A stretch of DNA of 64,000 nucleotides from an uncultured Prevotellaceae bacterium. Its GTDB lineage: Bacteria; Bacteroidota; Bacteroidia; Bacteroidales; Bacteroidaceae. The stretch is from contig OMXX01000031.1 in NCBI GenBank assembly GCA_900315105.1, positions 35,166 to 99,165 on the forward strand. Direction: 5' to 3'. Position numbers and translations under genes: made by a program. Shown here piece by piece: positions 16,790-25,786 of this stretch. Position 1 is the first letter of the stretch. Each line of letters starts with the position of its first letter. The notes beneath the pieces were generated by a model. It made no database searches. It was given only the letters and a program-made list of their open reading frames with translations, and had not been told where the DNA came from.

Positions 16790-17674
16790 TTAATTTTTAG
16801 TCCTTAATTGTTTATAGCTCCTTTCCACATCAAAATTAAAACTACCATGCATTGCTGACACTTGCTGAGGTGTCATATAGTCAGCTCCATACTGTCGCTC
16901 AAGCAAAGCATGGCTCTGTTGCGGGATAGGAATCTTTATATATTCAAAATCGGCATAAAGAGGCTCGCCATATTCCTCATAGAAGTTTATCGGACTGCTA
17001 TGGTTAAATGCAATCTCACATACAGGAGCATTGCCTTTGCGACTCTGACCTCTTACAACATTCTCGTATTCACCAAACATATGTTTGTCGCTGAAACATT
17101 TCGTACTACTCCTCATCCATTTATATATGAACTCCGGCATAGCATTACATAACTTTGAAACAAAACGGAACTTCTGCTTTGCACGTGTTTCCTTATTGTA
17201 GTATCGCGAGAATCCTCTTGCCGTCGTAGGTAGTATATCAGCAGGGAAAATATCAATGAATATGCCTTGATTGTATTTATCCGTACATCCCTTCTGGTCA
17301 ACTCCCCAACATGCAGTATCGCTGTTTCGCACCTGAGCATGACGATGAGTATAATGAGAATCTGTATATACATTCTGGAGGAAATACGGATGTTCAAACT
17401 CATCCGCCAAAGACATGAGACGATCATAGTCCTCACGAAGCATCACCATGTCAATATCATCATCCCAAGGAATAAAACCATGATGACGGATAGCGCCAAG
17501 CAATGTTCCGCCATCAGCATAGACACGAAGTCCGTGCTTATTACAGATATCAAGAAGATACTGCAACAAATCTATCTGCACAGCCCACAGTTTCTTCATA
17601 TCTGCGGATATTGTATAACCAATTCTTGTCTCTTCCTGCAGAAATTCAACAGGCGGATTATGTCTTATATTCAT
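16790..17674 (-). CDS. LicD family phosphotransferase (second)
   Basis: The 294-residue protein has the LicD catalytic block GTLLGAIRHHGFIPWDDDID at about residues 57-76, and MVMLREDYDRLM follows. The region NQGIFIDIFPADILP is also typical. It is about 25 residues longer than the first LicD of this locus at the N-terminus and diverges outside the catalytic block, so it may have a different acceptor or donor. It lies 10 bases after the phosphoesterase gene. The closest logic is a second phospho-substituent transfer on the same glycan. Confidence 0.88.
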   Translation of the reverse strand: MNIRHNPPVEFLQEETRIGYTISADMKKLWAVQIDLLQYLLDICNKHGLRVYADGGTLLGAIRHHGFIPWDDDIDMVMLREDYDRLMSLADEFEHPYFLQNVYTDSHYTHRHAQVRNSDTACWGVDQKGCTDKYNQGIFIDIFPADILPTTARGFSRYYNKETRAKQKFRFVSKLCNAMPEFIYKWMRSSTKCFSDKHMFGEYENVVRGQSRKGNAPVCEIAFNHSSPINFYEEYGEPLYADFEYIKIPIPQQSHALLERQYGADYMTPQQVSAMHGSFNFDVERSYKQLRTKN

Positions 17675-17684
17675 AGCTTTCTTT

Positions 17685-18932
17685 TTATTTTCCCTTAATT
17701 ATCCTAACGCTATCCACCAACTCTTGGGTATTCGCATCATACCCTAACATTGTGACAGCAGCCTCATCAACCCTTATAACCTGATAGTATCTGCTTCCAG
17801 AAAGTACTGGCGAGAACCTTTCAGTAGGTTTAAGCTCATAGTTCTTCGGCGCACAATGACTTACGGTATAGAGAGGAGGATTCTTGCACTCATTACTCTT
17901 CAACGGCTCTTCAGAAGATGTACAATGAGTATATCCATGCTCATGTCCTTGAAGCACAAGTTCCACGCCAGCCTCTTGTATCATATCATTAAACACCCAA
18001 CGCTCAATGAGATTGTTGTTCTTGTTCTTAACGGAATAAAGCGGATGATGTAGCATCACAATCCTATGCTTTGTATTACACTCATCAAACCTATCCTTTA
18101 GCCATGCTTTCTGCTGAAGGAGGAAACATGCTCCACGTTCAGAATCAAGGAGGAAGAACTGCGTATTGTGATATACGAAAGAGAACAGATGATTCTCATC
18201 GCCCCTCTCCTCCATTCCCTTTAGGAAGTAAGGAAAGGTAAGGGCAAACCTGCGCTCACACTTCCTTATCAGATACTTCAGATAGTCGTGATTGCCTGTG
18301 ATATTCACTATCGGCATTGCCGTACACACGCTGTCTATACTACGGAAAGTCTCTGCAAAATATGCATCCGTAGGACGCTCGATAAGGTCACCTCCAAATG
18401 CCACGAATTCCACTTCCGGATGCCTGCTTATGGCTTTCTTCAGAAGAATGTTGGCAACACCGTTTATCGTATCCTGCACATCCCCCATGTAGAGGAATGA
18501 GAACGACTCTGACTTCGGATTTGAGGTCGTGAAACTATACCATTCTGACAATGCGCCATTAGCCTTTACCGCATAACTGTAGGTATGCTCTGCCTTTAGA
18601 GCCTTTAGTTCTGCTCGATAATATGCTGCTTTGCCTGCACGCGATTCAAACACCTCTCCAATGGCCTTTACCTTGGCCGTATCGGTTGAATCGGCAAGCA
18701 GAAGAACGGCATCAGCATCAACCTTGTCATCACACATCCACGACACCATTCTCGACAACTCACCATCATTTCCGAATGTGAGCAGCACACGTGAAGGTGT
18801 CTTTGATGCCGTATATGGAGCCTCTGACGGATTACCGAACCAGACATCCCATCGGGTATATGCCCATATACCCAATCCTACCACAACAATGGCAACTATC
18901 GTCAATATAATATTTCTCTTGCGTTTCTTCAT
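17685..18932 (-). CDS. Membrane-anchored metallophosphoesterase
   Basis: The 415-residue product has an N-terminal transmembrane anchor (about residues 8-25), then a fibronectin-like N-terminal domain of the purple acid phosphatase type (SYAVKANGALSEWYSFTT). A calcineurin-like phosphoesterase domain follows: MGDVQD (first Asp), GGDLIE, TGNHDYL, LHHPLYS and QGHEHGYTH, all expected metal ligands in order. It probably acts in the periplasm. Overlap with the upstream LtaS-like gene is TAATG (18932). It may trim or recycle phospho-substituents, but that is inference. Confidence 0.82.
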   Translation of the reverse strand: MKKRKRNIILTIVAIVVVGLGIWAYTRWDVWFGNPSEAPYTASKTPSRVLLTFGNDGELSRMVSWMCDDKVDADAVLLLADSTDTAKVKAIGEVFESRAGKAAYYRAELKALKAEHTYSYAVKANGALSEWYSFTTSNPKSESFSFLYMGDVQDTINGVANILLKKAISRHPEVEFVAFGGDLIERPTDAYFAETFRSIDSVCTAMPIVNITGNHDYLKYLIRKCERRFALTFPYFLKGMEERGDENHLFSFVYHNTQFFLLDSERGACFLLQQKAWLKDRFDECNTKHRIVMLHHPLYSVKNKNNNLIERWVFNDMIQEAGVELVLQGHEHGYTHCTSSEEPLKSNECKNPPLYTVSHCAPKNYELKPTERFSPVLSGSRYYQVIRVDEAAVTMLGYDANTQELVDSVRIIKGK

Positions 18933-20884
18933 TATTTCTTGAAGACAAGCTGATTATGATTCATTCTGAACATATACTGTTGAATAAGGCTCTTTAGCCT
19001 ATTCTCATACTCCTTCGGATATTGCGCCTTCATATCCTTCACCTGCAAGGTGTCTTCCTTAAAGCGATAAGCATGAACCACCTTCTCGCCGTCAAATTGC
19101 AACATCCAGTCGCCTTGCATATACTGATAATATCCGTTGCCCGGAATATAGTTCACCGCCCAAGTATCTTCTTTCTTAGTGTTCAGCACATCCTGTCCGA
19201 AAGCGACATATGGAAGGTCATAACCAAGGATTCCAAGTATAGTCGGCATTATATCTGTCTGACTTATAATCTTCTCTCTGTCAGCCACGCCCTGAAGCTC
19301 CGGCAAAGAAGGGGCATAAATAACGATAGGCACCTTGTATCTGCCAAGATCAGAGGTAAACTGAGGGTCAATAGATTCCGAGGTATGGTCGGCCGTGAGC
19401 ACAAAGACCGTATTCTTAAACCATTCCTGCTTACTTGCCTTTTCAAAGAAGAGGCGCAAGGCATTATCCGAATATTTTATACTTGCAAAGATTGGCGGAT
19501 CAGTTGGAGGGAACTTAGTCTTATACCTCTCAGGCATAGCGTATGGAGGATGTGAAGAGGCTGTGAAAACAGAGGTGACAAACGGCTGTTTCATCTCACT
19601 CATCTTGTCGCAATAGAATTGAAGGAACTCCTCATCCCAAATAGCCCAAGTACCGTCAAAATCATCATCACCATGATAGCGAGGATCCTGATTATACTCT
19701 GTTCTTCCATAATACTCCTGAAAGCCTGTAGCCTTGGCAAATGCCTGAAATCCCATCGAACCATTCTCCGCACCATGGAAAAAAGCTGAGGTATAGCCTT
19801 TGTTGCGTGACAGTTCTCCTGCTATTCCCGAAAGGTCGTTCATAGAAGCCGGTGTTAGGAAAAATGGCTCTACAAAACTTGGAATAGAAGAAAGCACACT
19901 TGGCATTCCATCAATACTCTTCCTGCCACTTGAATAGCTATACTCAAACGTCATCCCCTTTTGCGCAAGCTCCGACAGGAAAGGCATGTTACCTCGCGCC
20001 ATTGCCTGCTTTCCAAAACTCTCAAGGATGAACACCACCACATTCATCGGACGGAACTGCACGCTATCTGCCGGCTGATGCAACGGAGAGTAAAGCTCCT
20101 GCGCTTCAGCATCCGAGAGATAATGGCACTCCACGAACGGTTTCTTGCCAATAGTACGCATTATGCTAAAAGGAGTATTCAACACAACACCCACATCAAT
20201 GGCATGATCCACATACTGATTGGCATTTGATATGGTAATAGGGCGAACTGCTGTGGTAAATCCGCCTCTCATTCCTGCTACGGTAAGTCCCGATGCCACG
20301 GCAAGCAGAACGAGCTGAGCGATGTAATAGCGTAAGAGGTGTTGGGCGTTGAATGTCGGGTGATTATCAGGCGCACGAAAGCCTTTCCAAAGCACCCATA
20401 CCAACAGGGCAGCAAGAATGAACAGATACCAGTAAGGCAACGCCTCATTTGTTATGATAGTGAGGAAATTTCCCTCATTACTAAATTCCTGCAAGACATT
20501 GAAAGTTGTTCGTCTTCCTGTAAACGGGAAATACGCACAGTCACATAGGTTTGCTGAAAGGCCGATGAAATTAAGCACGACGAACAGCCATCGCATAACG
20601 GCATAGAACTTGACATTCTCCTTATAATGCAGAGGCAGCAGGAATGCCAGAATCATCCAGCAGTTGAGGTACAGTATTGCCGTTGTATCAAAACGAAGTC
20701 CTGCCAAAAGCAACTGCAACATATACCCGGCAGACAGATGCTCTGCGTATATTGAGCTATTGCATACGACAAAGACAATTCGCGTAACAGTAAACAGCAC
20801 ATATACTAGAAGGAGATTGCATACCAATGCTCCCACCCTACTACCGCAGAATCTTCCTATGATGTCCTTCAACTTTTTATTCAT
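18932..20884 (-). CDS. LtaS-like phosphotransferase (sulfatase fold), first
   Basis: The 650-residue protein has about five transmembrane segments in residues 15-215, then a periplasmic sulfatase/LtaS domain. FILESFGKQAM carries the metal-binding Glu. SSGRKSIDGMPSVLSSIPS is the nucleophile region, with Ser where LtaS of Gram-positives has Thr. VFTASSHPPYAMP and VLTADHTSE carry later metal ligands. LtaS relatives in Gram-negatives transfer phosphoglycerol or similar groups from phospholipids to glycans. The start directly follows the glf stop without a gap. Confidence 0.85.
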   Translation of the reverse strand: MNKKLKDIIGRFCGSRVGALVCNLLLVYVLFTVTRIVFVVCNSSIYAEHLSAGYMLQLLLAGLRFDTTAILYLNCWMILAFLLPLHYKENVKFYAVMRWLFVVLNFIGLSANLCDCAYFPFTGRRTTFNVLQEFSNEGNFLTIITNEALPYWYLFILAALLVWVLWKGFRAPDNHPTFNAQHLLRYYIAQLVLLAVASGLTVAGMRGGFTTAVRPITISNANQYVDHAIDVGVVLNTPFSIMRTIGKKPFVECHYLSDAEAQELYSPLHQPADSVQFRPMNVVVFILESFGKQAMARGNMPFLSELAQKGMTFEYSYSSGRKSIDGMPSVLSSIPSFVEPFFLTPASMNDLSGIAGELSRNKGYTSAFFHGAENGSMGFQAFAKATGFQEYYGRTEYNQDPRYHGDDDFDGTWAIWDEEFLQFYCDKMSEMKQPFVTSVFTASSHPPYAMPERYKTKFPPTDPPIFASIKYSDNALRLFFEKASKQEWFKNTVFVLTADHTSESIDPQFTSDLGRYKVPIVIYAPSLPELQGVADREKIISQTDIMPTILGILGYDLPYVAFGQDVLNTKKEDTWAVNYIPGNGYYQYMQGDWMLQFDGEKVVHAYRFKEDTLQVKDMKAQYPKEYENRLKSLIQQYMFRMNHNQLVFKK

Positions 20885-22027
20885 CTATATATCCATTTCC
20901 AACACCTGTTCAATAACAGGTGCCATGTCGTAATATCTATACTGACCAAGACGGCCTCCAAAGATTACTCCTTCTTCCTTTTCAGCCAACTGCCTGTAAG
21001 CCTCGGCAAGAGCATTATTACGCTCATCATTCACAGGATAGTAAGGCTCCATGCCTTGAGCATACTCTACGGAATACTCCTCGCTTATCACAGTCTTGGG
21101 ATTTTCATACACCTCCTGACCAAACATCTCAAAATGCTTGTGCTCTATGACACGGGTATAAGGCTCGTCATGCGAAGTATAGTTAACAACGGCATTTCCC
21201 TGATAGTTTGGAACATCCAACACACGCGTCTTGAAAGATACCGTGCGCCAATCGAGTTTGCCTAATGAGAAATCAAAATATTCATCAATAGCACCTGTAT
21301 AAACCAACTTATCTGCAAACTTCCTCCAATCCTTGTATTCAGAGTTGAAGAAGTCAACATCTGTCTTGCATTCAACACCCTCAAGCAAGCCTTCTATCAA
21401 GCGGTTATATCCCCCAACAGGAACACCCTGATACTTGTCATTGAAATAGTTGTTGTCATAGACGAAACGAACAGGAAGACGTTTTATTATGAAAGCTGGA
21501 AGGTCAACGCATTTCCTTCCCCATTGCTTTTCTGTATATTCCTTGATAAGCGTATTGAAGATATCCTTACCAACAAGACACAAAGCCTGTTCTTCAAGAT
21601 TACGAGGCTCAGACACTCCCAAAGCCTTCAGTTTCTCCACAGCATCCTTCTTCTGCTCTTCAATCTTTGCCATTGCCTCATCAGGAGTCGTTACGCCCCA
21701 CATCTGGTAAAAAGTGTTCATGTTGAATGGGAGGTTATACAACTTGCCCTTATAGTTGGCAACTGGCGAATTGGTGTATCTGTTGAACTCAACAACAGAG
21801 TTTACGAAGTCCCATACCTTCTTATTCGAAGTATGGAAGATATGTGCTCCATATTTATGCACATTTATTCCCTCTGTTTTCTCACAATACACATTACCTC
21901 CAAGATGCTGGCGTTTGTCAATCACCAGACATCGCTTTCCCTTCTTCTTGGCACAATACGCAAAGGTAGCGCCAAAAAGTCCGGAACCTACTATAAGATA
22001 ATCATATTTTGATGCACAATTTGCCAT
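20885..22027 (-). CDS. glf: UDP-galactopyranose mutase
   Basis: The 380-residue FAD-dependent UGM converts UDP-galactopyranose to UDP-galactofuranose in the cytoplasm. The FAD site is YLIVGSGLFGATFAYCAKKK with acidic residue VIDKRQHLGGNVY. KYGAHIFHTSNKKVWDFV and NNYFNDKYQGVPVGGYNRL are characteristic UGM segments, and FGGRLGQYRYYDMAPV is the C-terminal FAD contact. It is the first gene of the minus-strand glycan unit, preceded by a full promoter at 22089-22120. Paired with the galactofuranosyltransferase at 15715, it shows this cell makes a Galf-containing glycan. Confidence 0.95.
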   Translation of the reverse strand: MANCASKYDYLIVGSGLFGATFAYCAKKKGKRCLVIDKRQHLGGNVYCEKTEGINVHKYGAHIFHTSNKKVWDFVNSVVEFNRYTNSPVANYKGKLYNLPFNMNTFYQMWGVTTPDEAMAKIEEQKKDAVEKLKALGVSEPRNLEEQALCLVGKDIFNTLIKEYTEKQWGRKCVDLPAFIIKRLPVRFVYDNNYFNDKYQGVPVGGYNRLIEGLLEGVECKTDVDFFNSEYKDWRKFADKLVYTGAIDEYFDFSLGKLDWRTVSFKTRVLDVPNYQGNAVVNYTSHDEPYTRVIEHKHFEMFGQEVYENPKTVISEEYSVEYAQGMEPYYPVNDERNNALAEAYRQLAEKEEGVIFGGRLGQYRYYDMAPVIEQVLEMDI

Positions 22028-22088
22028 AAAGGTCGAAGGTGTTAGGTGTTGGCGTACTTGCTCATTTCATTTTCTATGAAAACGAGGG

Positions 22089-22120
22089 CAAAGATAGCAA
22101 AAAAAAGCGGAAAAGCCAAA
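22089..22120 (-). promoter_or_regulatory. Promoter of glf operon
   Basis: On the minus strand, TTTG (22117-22120), a 20-base spacer, then TATCTTTG (22089-22096). It is a strong Bacteroidetes promoter about 60 bases upstream of the glf ATG. Confidence 0.75.
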
Positions 22121-22245
22121 AAATAAAGGGTAAAACTTGCCATAGGCAAGAATTGAACTGATTCTAACAGAATCTATCATACAAAAAGGCGGAGAACTCG
22201 TTTGTCACATTTCTTTTTCGTTTGATTTGAATCTGCCTTTACAAC

Positions 22246-22380
22246 GTGACTTTTCCTCCGTTCTTCCTTCGTTCTTCCTCCTATGATCCTCCGTACCAAA
22301 GTCGGTGCAAAGTCGGTGCAAAGTCGGTGAGAGAGCGGAGGAACATCGAATTTGGTACGGAGGAAGAGCGAAGGTATAGC
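22246..22380. repeat. 11-base periodic array B
   Basis: About eleven 11-mers in register: TCCTCCGTTCT, TCCTTCGTTCT, TCCTCCTATGA, TCCTCCGTACC, AAAGTCGGTGC (twice), AAAGTCGGTGA, GAGAGCGGAGG, AACATCGAATT, TGGTACGGAGG and AAGAGCGAAGG. The two outer parts are inverted (CGTACCAAA against TTTGGTACG). It fills most of the 373-base gap between glf and the acyltransferase. Confidence 0.8.
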
Positions 22381-22383
22381 GTA

Positions 22384-22418
22384 TCAAAAAAAGACACGCC
22401 CTATGGCATGTCTTTTTG
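22384..22418 (-). terminator. Terminator at acyltransferase 3' end
   Basis: On the minus strand, AAAGACATGCC and GGCGTGTCTTT form the stem, with the stop TAG in the loop, then TTTTG. It terminates the 27631-22401 minus-strand unit. Confidence 0.75.
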
Positions 22419-23315
22419 CAAGTTATGTTCTCGTTTTTCTTCTTCTCTTTCCAAATACTCCTCGTATGTACGCTTCCAGCGGTTGTGAGTCCAAAGGTAG
22501 AATTCCGGATTCTTGCGAATCTCATTCTCAAGAATGGCAAAGCACCTTTTTGTTATCGCAAACTCCTCTTCCTCGTTAGGATTTGTGGAGATAATATGAT
22601 AGTTGGCAATATACTTTCCCCTCTCTGGACGCTCCATGCGGACGAACACTACAAGATCGTTTACCTTTCTTGCTATTCGCTCAGCACCTGTGAAAACCGG
22701 GGTCTTCTGATTGAGGAAATCTATCCACAGATGTATGCTGTCCCACTTAGGACTCTGGTCAAAGATATAGCCGAACTGATAGCCTTGTTTCTTTTTCCTG
22801 AGGGTGACAAGCTCACGAAGTATATGATGCTTATTGATACACAAGCCTCCAAGCGAAGAGCGCATCTTTATCATCAGTTCATCGGCAAAATCACTTCTCA
22901 ACGGATGATAGATTAGTCCCATAACATCATCTGGCCAGGGCCAATATAATCCGGCAGCAGAAAGCCATTCCCAGTTGCAATAGTGGCCAAGGAATGAAGA
23001 CACACCCTGTCCTTCTTTCTTCACGGCAACAAGTTGCTCTAGACCTTTGAACTCCAGATGCTTCTTCATTTCCTCCGGGGTGATGGTCAGGAGTTTCAGG
23101 GTTTCCACGAAATAGTCGCACAACCAATGATAGAATTTTCTTTCTATCTCCCGTAATTCCTTCTCACTCTTCTCAGGGAATGAGGCTGAGAGGTTTTTTC
23201 TCACAATCTCCTTCCTGTAGCCAACAAGGTGATATACAAAAAGATATGCTATATTGGAGAGGATATAGAGCACCTTGAAAGGCAATCGCGATATGAGCGT
23301 CAATATAAATTCCAT
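22401..23315 (-). CDS. LpxL/HtrB-like lipid A acyltransferase
   Basis: The 304-residue lysophospholipid acyltransferase-type protein has an N-terminal hydrophobic segment (about residues 3-30). The HX4E-type catalytic motif is in SFLGHYCNWEW (His and Glu). The later NDLVVFVRMERPERGKYIANY and WTHNRWKR (C-terminal) are also family features. It probably adds a secondary acyl chain to lipid A at the inner membrane. Its ATG overlaps the preceding gene's stop (TAATG at 23315). Confidence 0.85.
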   Translation of the reverse strand: MEFILTLISRLPFKVLYILSNIAYLFVYHLVGYRKEIVRKNLSASFPEKSEKELREIERKFYHWLCDYFVETLKLLTITPEEMKKHLEFKGLEQLVAVKKEGQGVSSFLGHYCNWEWLSAAGLYWPWPDDVMGLIYHPLRSDFADELMIKMRSSLGGLCINKHHILRELVTLRKKKQGYQFGYIFDQSPKWDSIHLWIDFLNQKTPVFTGAERIARKVNDLVVFVRMERPERGKYIANYHIISTNPNEEEEFAITKRCFAILENEIRKNPEFYLWTHNRWKRTYEEYLEREEEKREHNLQKDMP

Positions 23316-25207
23316 TACAAATCCGCTATTTTATCATATAGTTTCTGAAGATACGCCTGTACCTTCTTTTTATTCAATCCTTTCTTGCTTCCCTCGTCGA
23401 ATACTGCTTTGTTCAAGGCATTGTCGTATATCACAGTATTCTCTTCCGTAACCATTCCCATAGCATCAGGGAAGGTGAAGAAAGCAAAATGTGGAGCTTT
23501 GGCATCAAGAATATCCTTTGAGAACAGGAACTCGTTATGCTCTACACCAAGAATGCCGAGAAGCGTAGCAGGGATATCCGACTGACAACCTATGGTCTCT
23601 TCCTGTTGAGCATTAATCTTTCCTCCGAGCAGAATCATCGGAATCTCATAGCGCCACATGGCATAGTTGTCGATATTCAGAGGATATGCGCCAAGATGGT
23701 CAGGCACAATAAGCACAAGGGTGTTGTCCCAATCCGCCTGCTTCTTCATAGCCTCAACAAACTCGCCAAGACATTTGTCTGCATAGTAGAAGGCATTCAA
23801 TTCCGGCTCCTTGATATGGCTCTTGAAAGGCACATCAAACGGCTCGTGACTGCTCTCCGACATTACCACTCGCAAATGCTTTTCCTTCTTGTCAGAAGAT
23901 ATCATATCCTTCAGAATCCTCTCATACACAGGACCGTCAGCTACACCCCATTTGCCTGTATGCAATTCCTTTGGGAAATCCTTGTCGGACACCACATTCT
24001 GAAAGCCTGTACCCATAAGATACGACTTCATATTGCTGTAGTTCGTATCACCTCCGTAGTAGAACGTACTGTTATATCCTGCCTTTCCCATAGCACTTGC
24101 AATAGAAGGCAAGCTCGTACTCTTATGCGGAATATCCATTACGCTCATTGTAGGCTGAGCCGGCAATCCGCTGAGTATTGAGACAATAGCCCTGTCCGTA
24201 CGGAAGCTATTGGCATAGAAACGTGTGAAATACATTCCTTCCTTTGAGTATCTGTCAAGGTTCGGTGTTATGCCCTTCACATGTCCGGCTTCTGTCATTA
24301 TATACTTCGAGAAGCTCTCAAGCATTATCACCACCACGTTTCTTGGCTTATTCTCTCCACGAAGCGAGAATTCCCCAACCGAGTCCCCACGTAATGCTGT
24401 ACAGGTCATATCGCCAAAGATATCTACCGCCTCCCTATCGTCCATGAAGCGGTACCTGTCGGCTATGTCCTCATCATGCGTTACCGATTCTATAAAGCAG
24501 AAGATAGGATTCACGGCAGCATGACATAGGCGTATGTTTGTTGAGTAATACACCGCCCCTGTATGGTTTGTTCCTGCACCAAAGCCTCCACGAATTGGGA
24601 TGATGAGAAGTGCGGTAAGGAGAAGTATCACTATCGTCTGCAACAACGGCTTGCCATTCTGTTGAGCCTTCGGAAGCCTCACAAGTCTTGTGATGAGGAG
24701 ATAGATAAACACCGTAGAAAAACATACGGCAAGCAAGCCTCCTATCAACTGTCCTGTCGTGACGCTCGCCATAGCATCAGAGGGGGATGTCTTTATATAG
24801 AGCAACGGGGTATTGTCGAGCGGAAATCCCCAGAAGCCGTAAAGCGCTATGTTTGCTACATATGCAAGTGAGGAAATGAAAGCCACGATTCCCACATAGC
24901 CCTTCCAAATCCATTCTGTCACCTTCGACTCTGTCCATAGGGAAGCTATAAAGATGAGAGCAGGAATGATAGTAAGGTATCCGGCAACGGCCACATCGAG
25001 TACAAGTCCATGCCATATCACATCCCACCAGTCAGAAGCGCTAATCCCTTCTATTATCGAAGCATATACAGCAAGGAAAACAAGCTTGCTAAATACTCCG
25101 ATAAAGGTCCAAAGGAGGAAAAGCCCCACCCCGTCCCTCCCGAGGGAGGGAGATAGTTCACGGTGAAAGTTCATTCCCTGTTTTGAGTATGGAGCGTGAT
25201 GTGCCAT
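23315..25207 (-). CDS. LtaS-like phosphotransferase, second
   Basis: The 630-residue protein has about five transmembrane segments in residues 28-215 and a periplasmic sulfatase/LtaS domain. VVIMLESFSKYIMTE carries the metal-binding Glu, and NSFRTDRAIVSILSGLPAQ the nucleophile Thr, unlike the Ser in the LtaS-like paralogue at 18932-20884. VVMSESSHEPFDVP and VLIVPDHLGAYP follow. The N-terminus contains LSPSLGRDGVG, encoded by a GC-rich palindrome at 25116-25151. Start 25207 is used; the Met12 codon could also start. It may add phosphoglycerol or phosphoethanolamine to lipid A or glycan. Confidence 0.85.
   Translation of the reverse strand: MAHHAPYSKQGMNFHRELSPSLGRDGVGLFLLWTFIGVFSKLVFLAVYASIIEGISASDWWDVIWHGLVLDVAVAGYLTIIPALIFIASLWTESKVTEWIWKGYVGIVAFISSLAYVANIALYGFWGFPLDNTPLLYIKTSPSDAMASVTTGQLIGGLLAVCFSTVFIYLLITRLVRLPKAQQNGKPLLQTIVILLLTALLIIPIRGGFGAGTNHTGAVYYSTNIRLCHAAVNPIFCFIESVTHDEDIADRYRFMDDREAVDIFGDMTCTALRGDSVGEFSLRGENKPRNVVVIMLESFSKYIMTEAGHVKGITPNLDRYSKEGMYFTRFYANSFRTDRAIVSILSGLPAQPTMSVMDIPHKSTSLPSIASAMGKAGYNSTFYYGGDTNYSNMKSYLMGTGFQNVVSDKDFPKELHTGKWGVADGPVYERILKDMISSDKKEKHLRVVMSESSHEPFDVPFKSHIKEPELNAFYYADKCLGEFVEAMKKQADWDNTLVLIVPDHLGAYPLNIDNYAMWRYEIPMILLGGKINAQQEETIGCQSDIPATLLGILGVEHNEFLFSKDILDAKAPHFAFFTFPDAMGMVTEENTVIYDNALNKAVFDEGSKKGLNKKKVQAYLQKLYDKIADL
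25116..25151. repeat. GC-rich palindromic repeat in LtaS-like gene
   Basis: Contains the palindrome CCCTCCCGAGGGAGGG after AAGCCCCACCCCGT. It is translated in frame at the N-terminus of the second LtaS-like protein, about residues 19-30. It belongs to the GC-rich repeat family. Confidence 0.7.
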
Positions 25208-25209
25208 TT

Positions 25210-25653
25210 CTATTTTTTATTCTTTTTTTTCCACATTACACTCGGTCTCTTCTGTATTTCTTCAATAACTTTTTCTGAAACCTTATGCAAAACAATGCTA
25301 TCTAAATCCTTATTATGTAAGAATATAACATCCGTGATATTGTCACGATAGATAACGACGCTATCTTTATTCCTTTTGAATAGGAAACTAACATACTCAA
25401 AATCAACGGTATTACATATTGATATACTATCCCCTTTTATAACAAAGATATAAGGGTAATCAAATACATGATGTTCTTGCACATACATCATTGGGAATGC
25501 TGCTTTTTTACTATTCCAAGGAATGTATGCAATTAACGAATCCCCAATTTCTCCAGCGTAGTTACTTAGCACACGAGGAGTATTACAGCCCATGATAGTC
25601 ATCACCCCAACTATCATAGTCACAACAAACTTATATTTCATCAGTATTTTCAT
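25210..25653 (-). CDS. Small lipoprotein of unknown function
   Basis: The 147-residue product starts MKILMKYKFVVTMIVGVM and has a lipobox TIMGC (lipidated Cys about residue 22). It is predicted to be an outer-membrane or periplasmic lipoprotein. ATG 25653 puts the signal at the N-terminus; the frame is open to 25680 and Met5 is an alternative. The body is beta-rich and unrecognised. It lies 2 bases before the LtaS-like gene and probably shares its transcript. Confidence 0.6.
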   Translation of the reverse strand: MKILMKYKFVVTMIVGVMTIMGCNTPRVLSNYAGEIGDSLIAYIPWNSKKAAFPMMYVQEHHVFDYPYIFVIKGDSISICNTVDFEYVSFLFKRNKDSVVIYRDNITDVIFLHNKDLDSIVLHKVSEKVIEEIQKRPSVMWKKKNKK

Positions 25654-25701
25654 TCCCGATTTTTCAAGTTCATTCTCCACCGCGAGAAAAGTGTAGCTTT
25701 A

Positions 25702-25736
25702 ATTCTTCACTCTTAACTCTTCACTTTTTACTTAAA
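25702..25736. repeat. 7-base tandem array
   Basis: ATTCTTC / ACTCTTA / ACTCTTC / ACTTTTT / ACTTAAA between the exporter gene and the lipoprotein gene. It is followed at 25751-25790 by a GC-rich repeat (CTCCCCCTCAGGGGAG). Confidence 0.65.
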
Positions 25737-25786
25737 ACCACCGCGTACTTCTTCTCCCCCTCAGGGGAGATGGAGGAGGGCCTCCT

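Noticed and set aside
8713..23315. Complete capsule or O-antigen locus with polymerase and flippase
   Set aside because: No Wzx, Wzy or ABC O-antigen exporter is visible here; only a GtrA protein, so the full pathway cannot be claimed.
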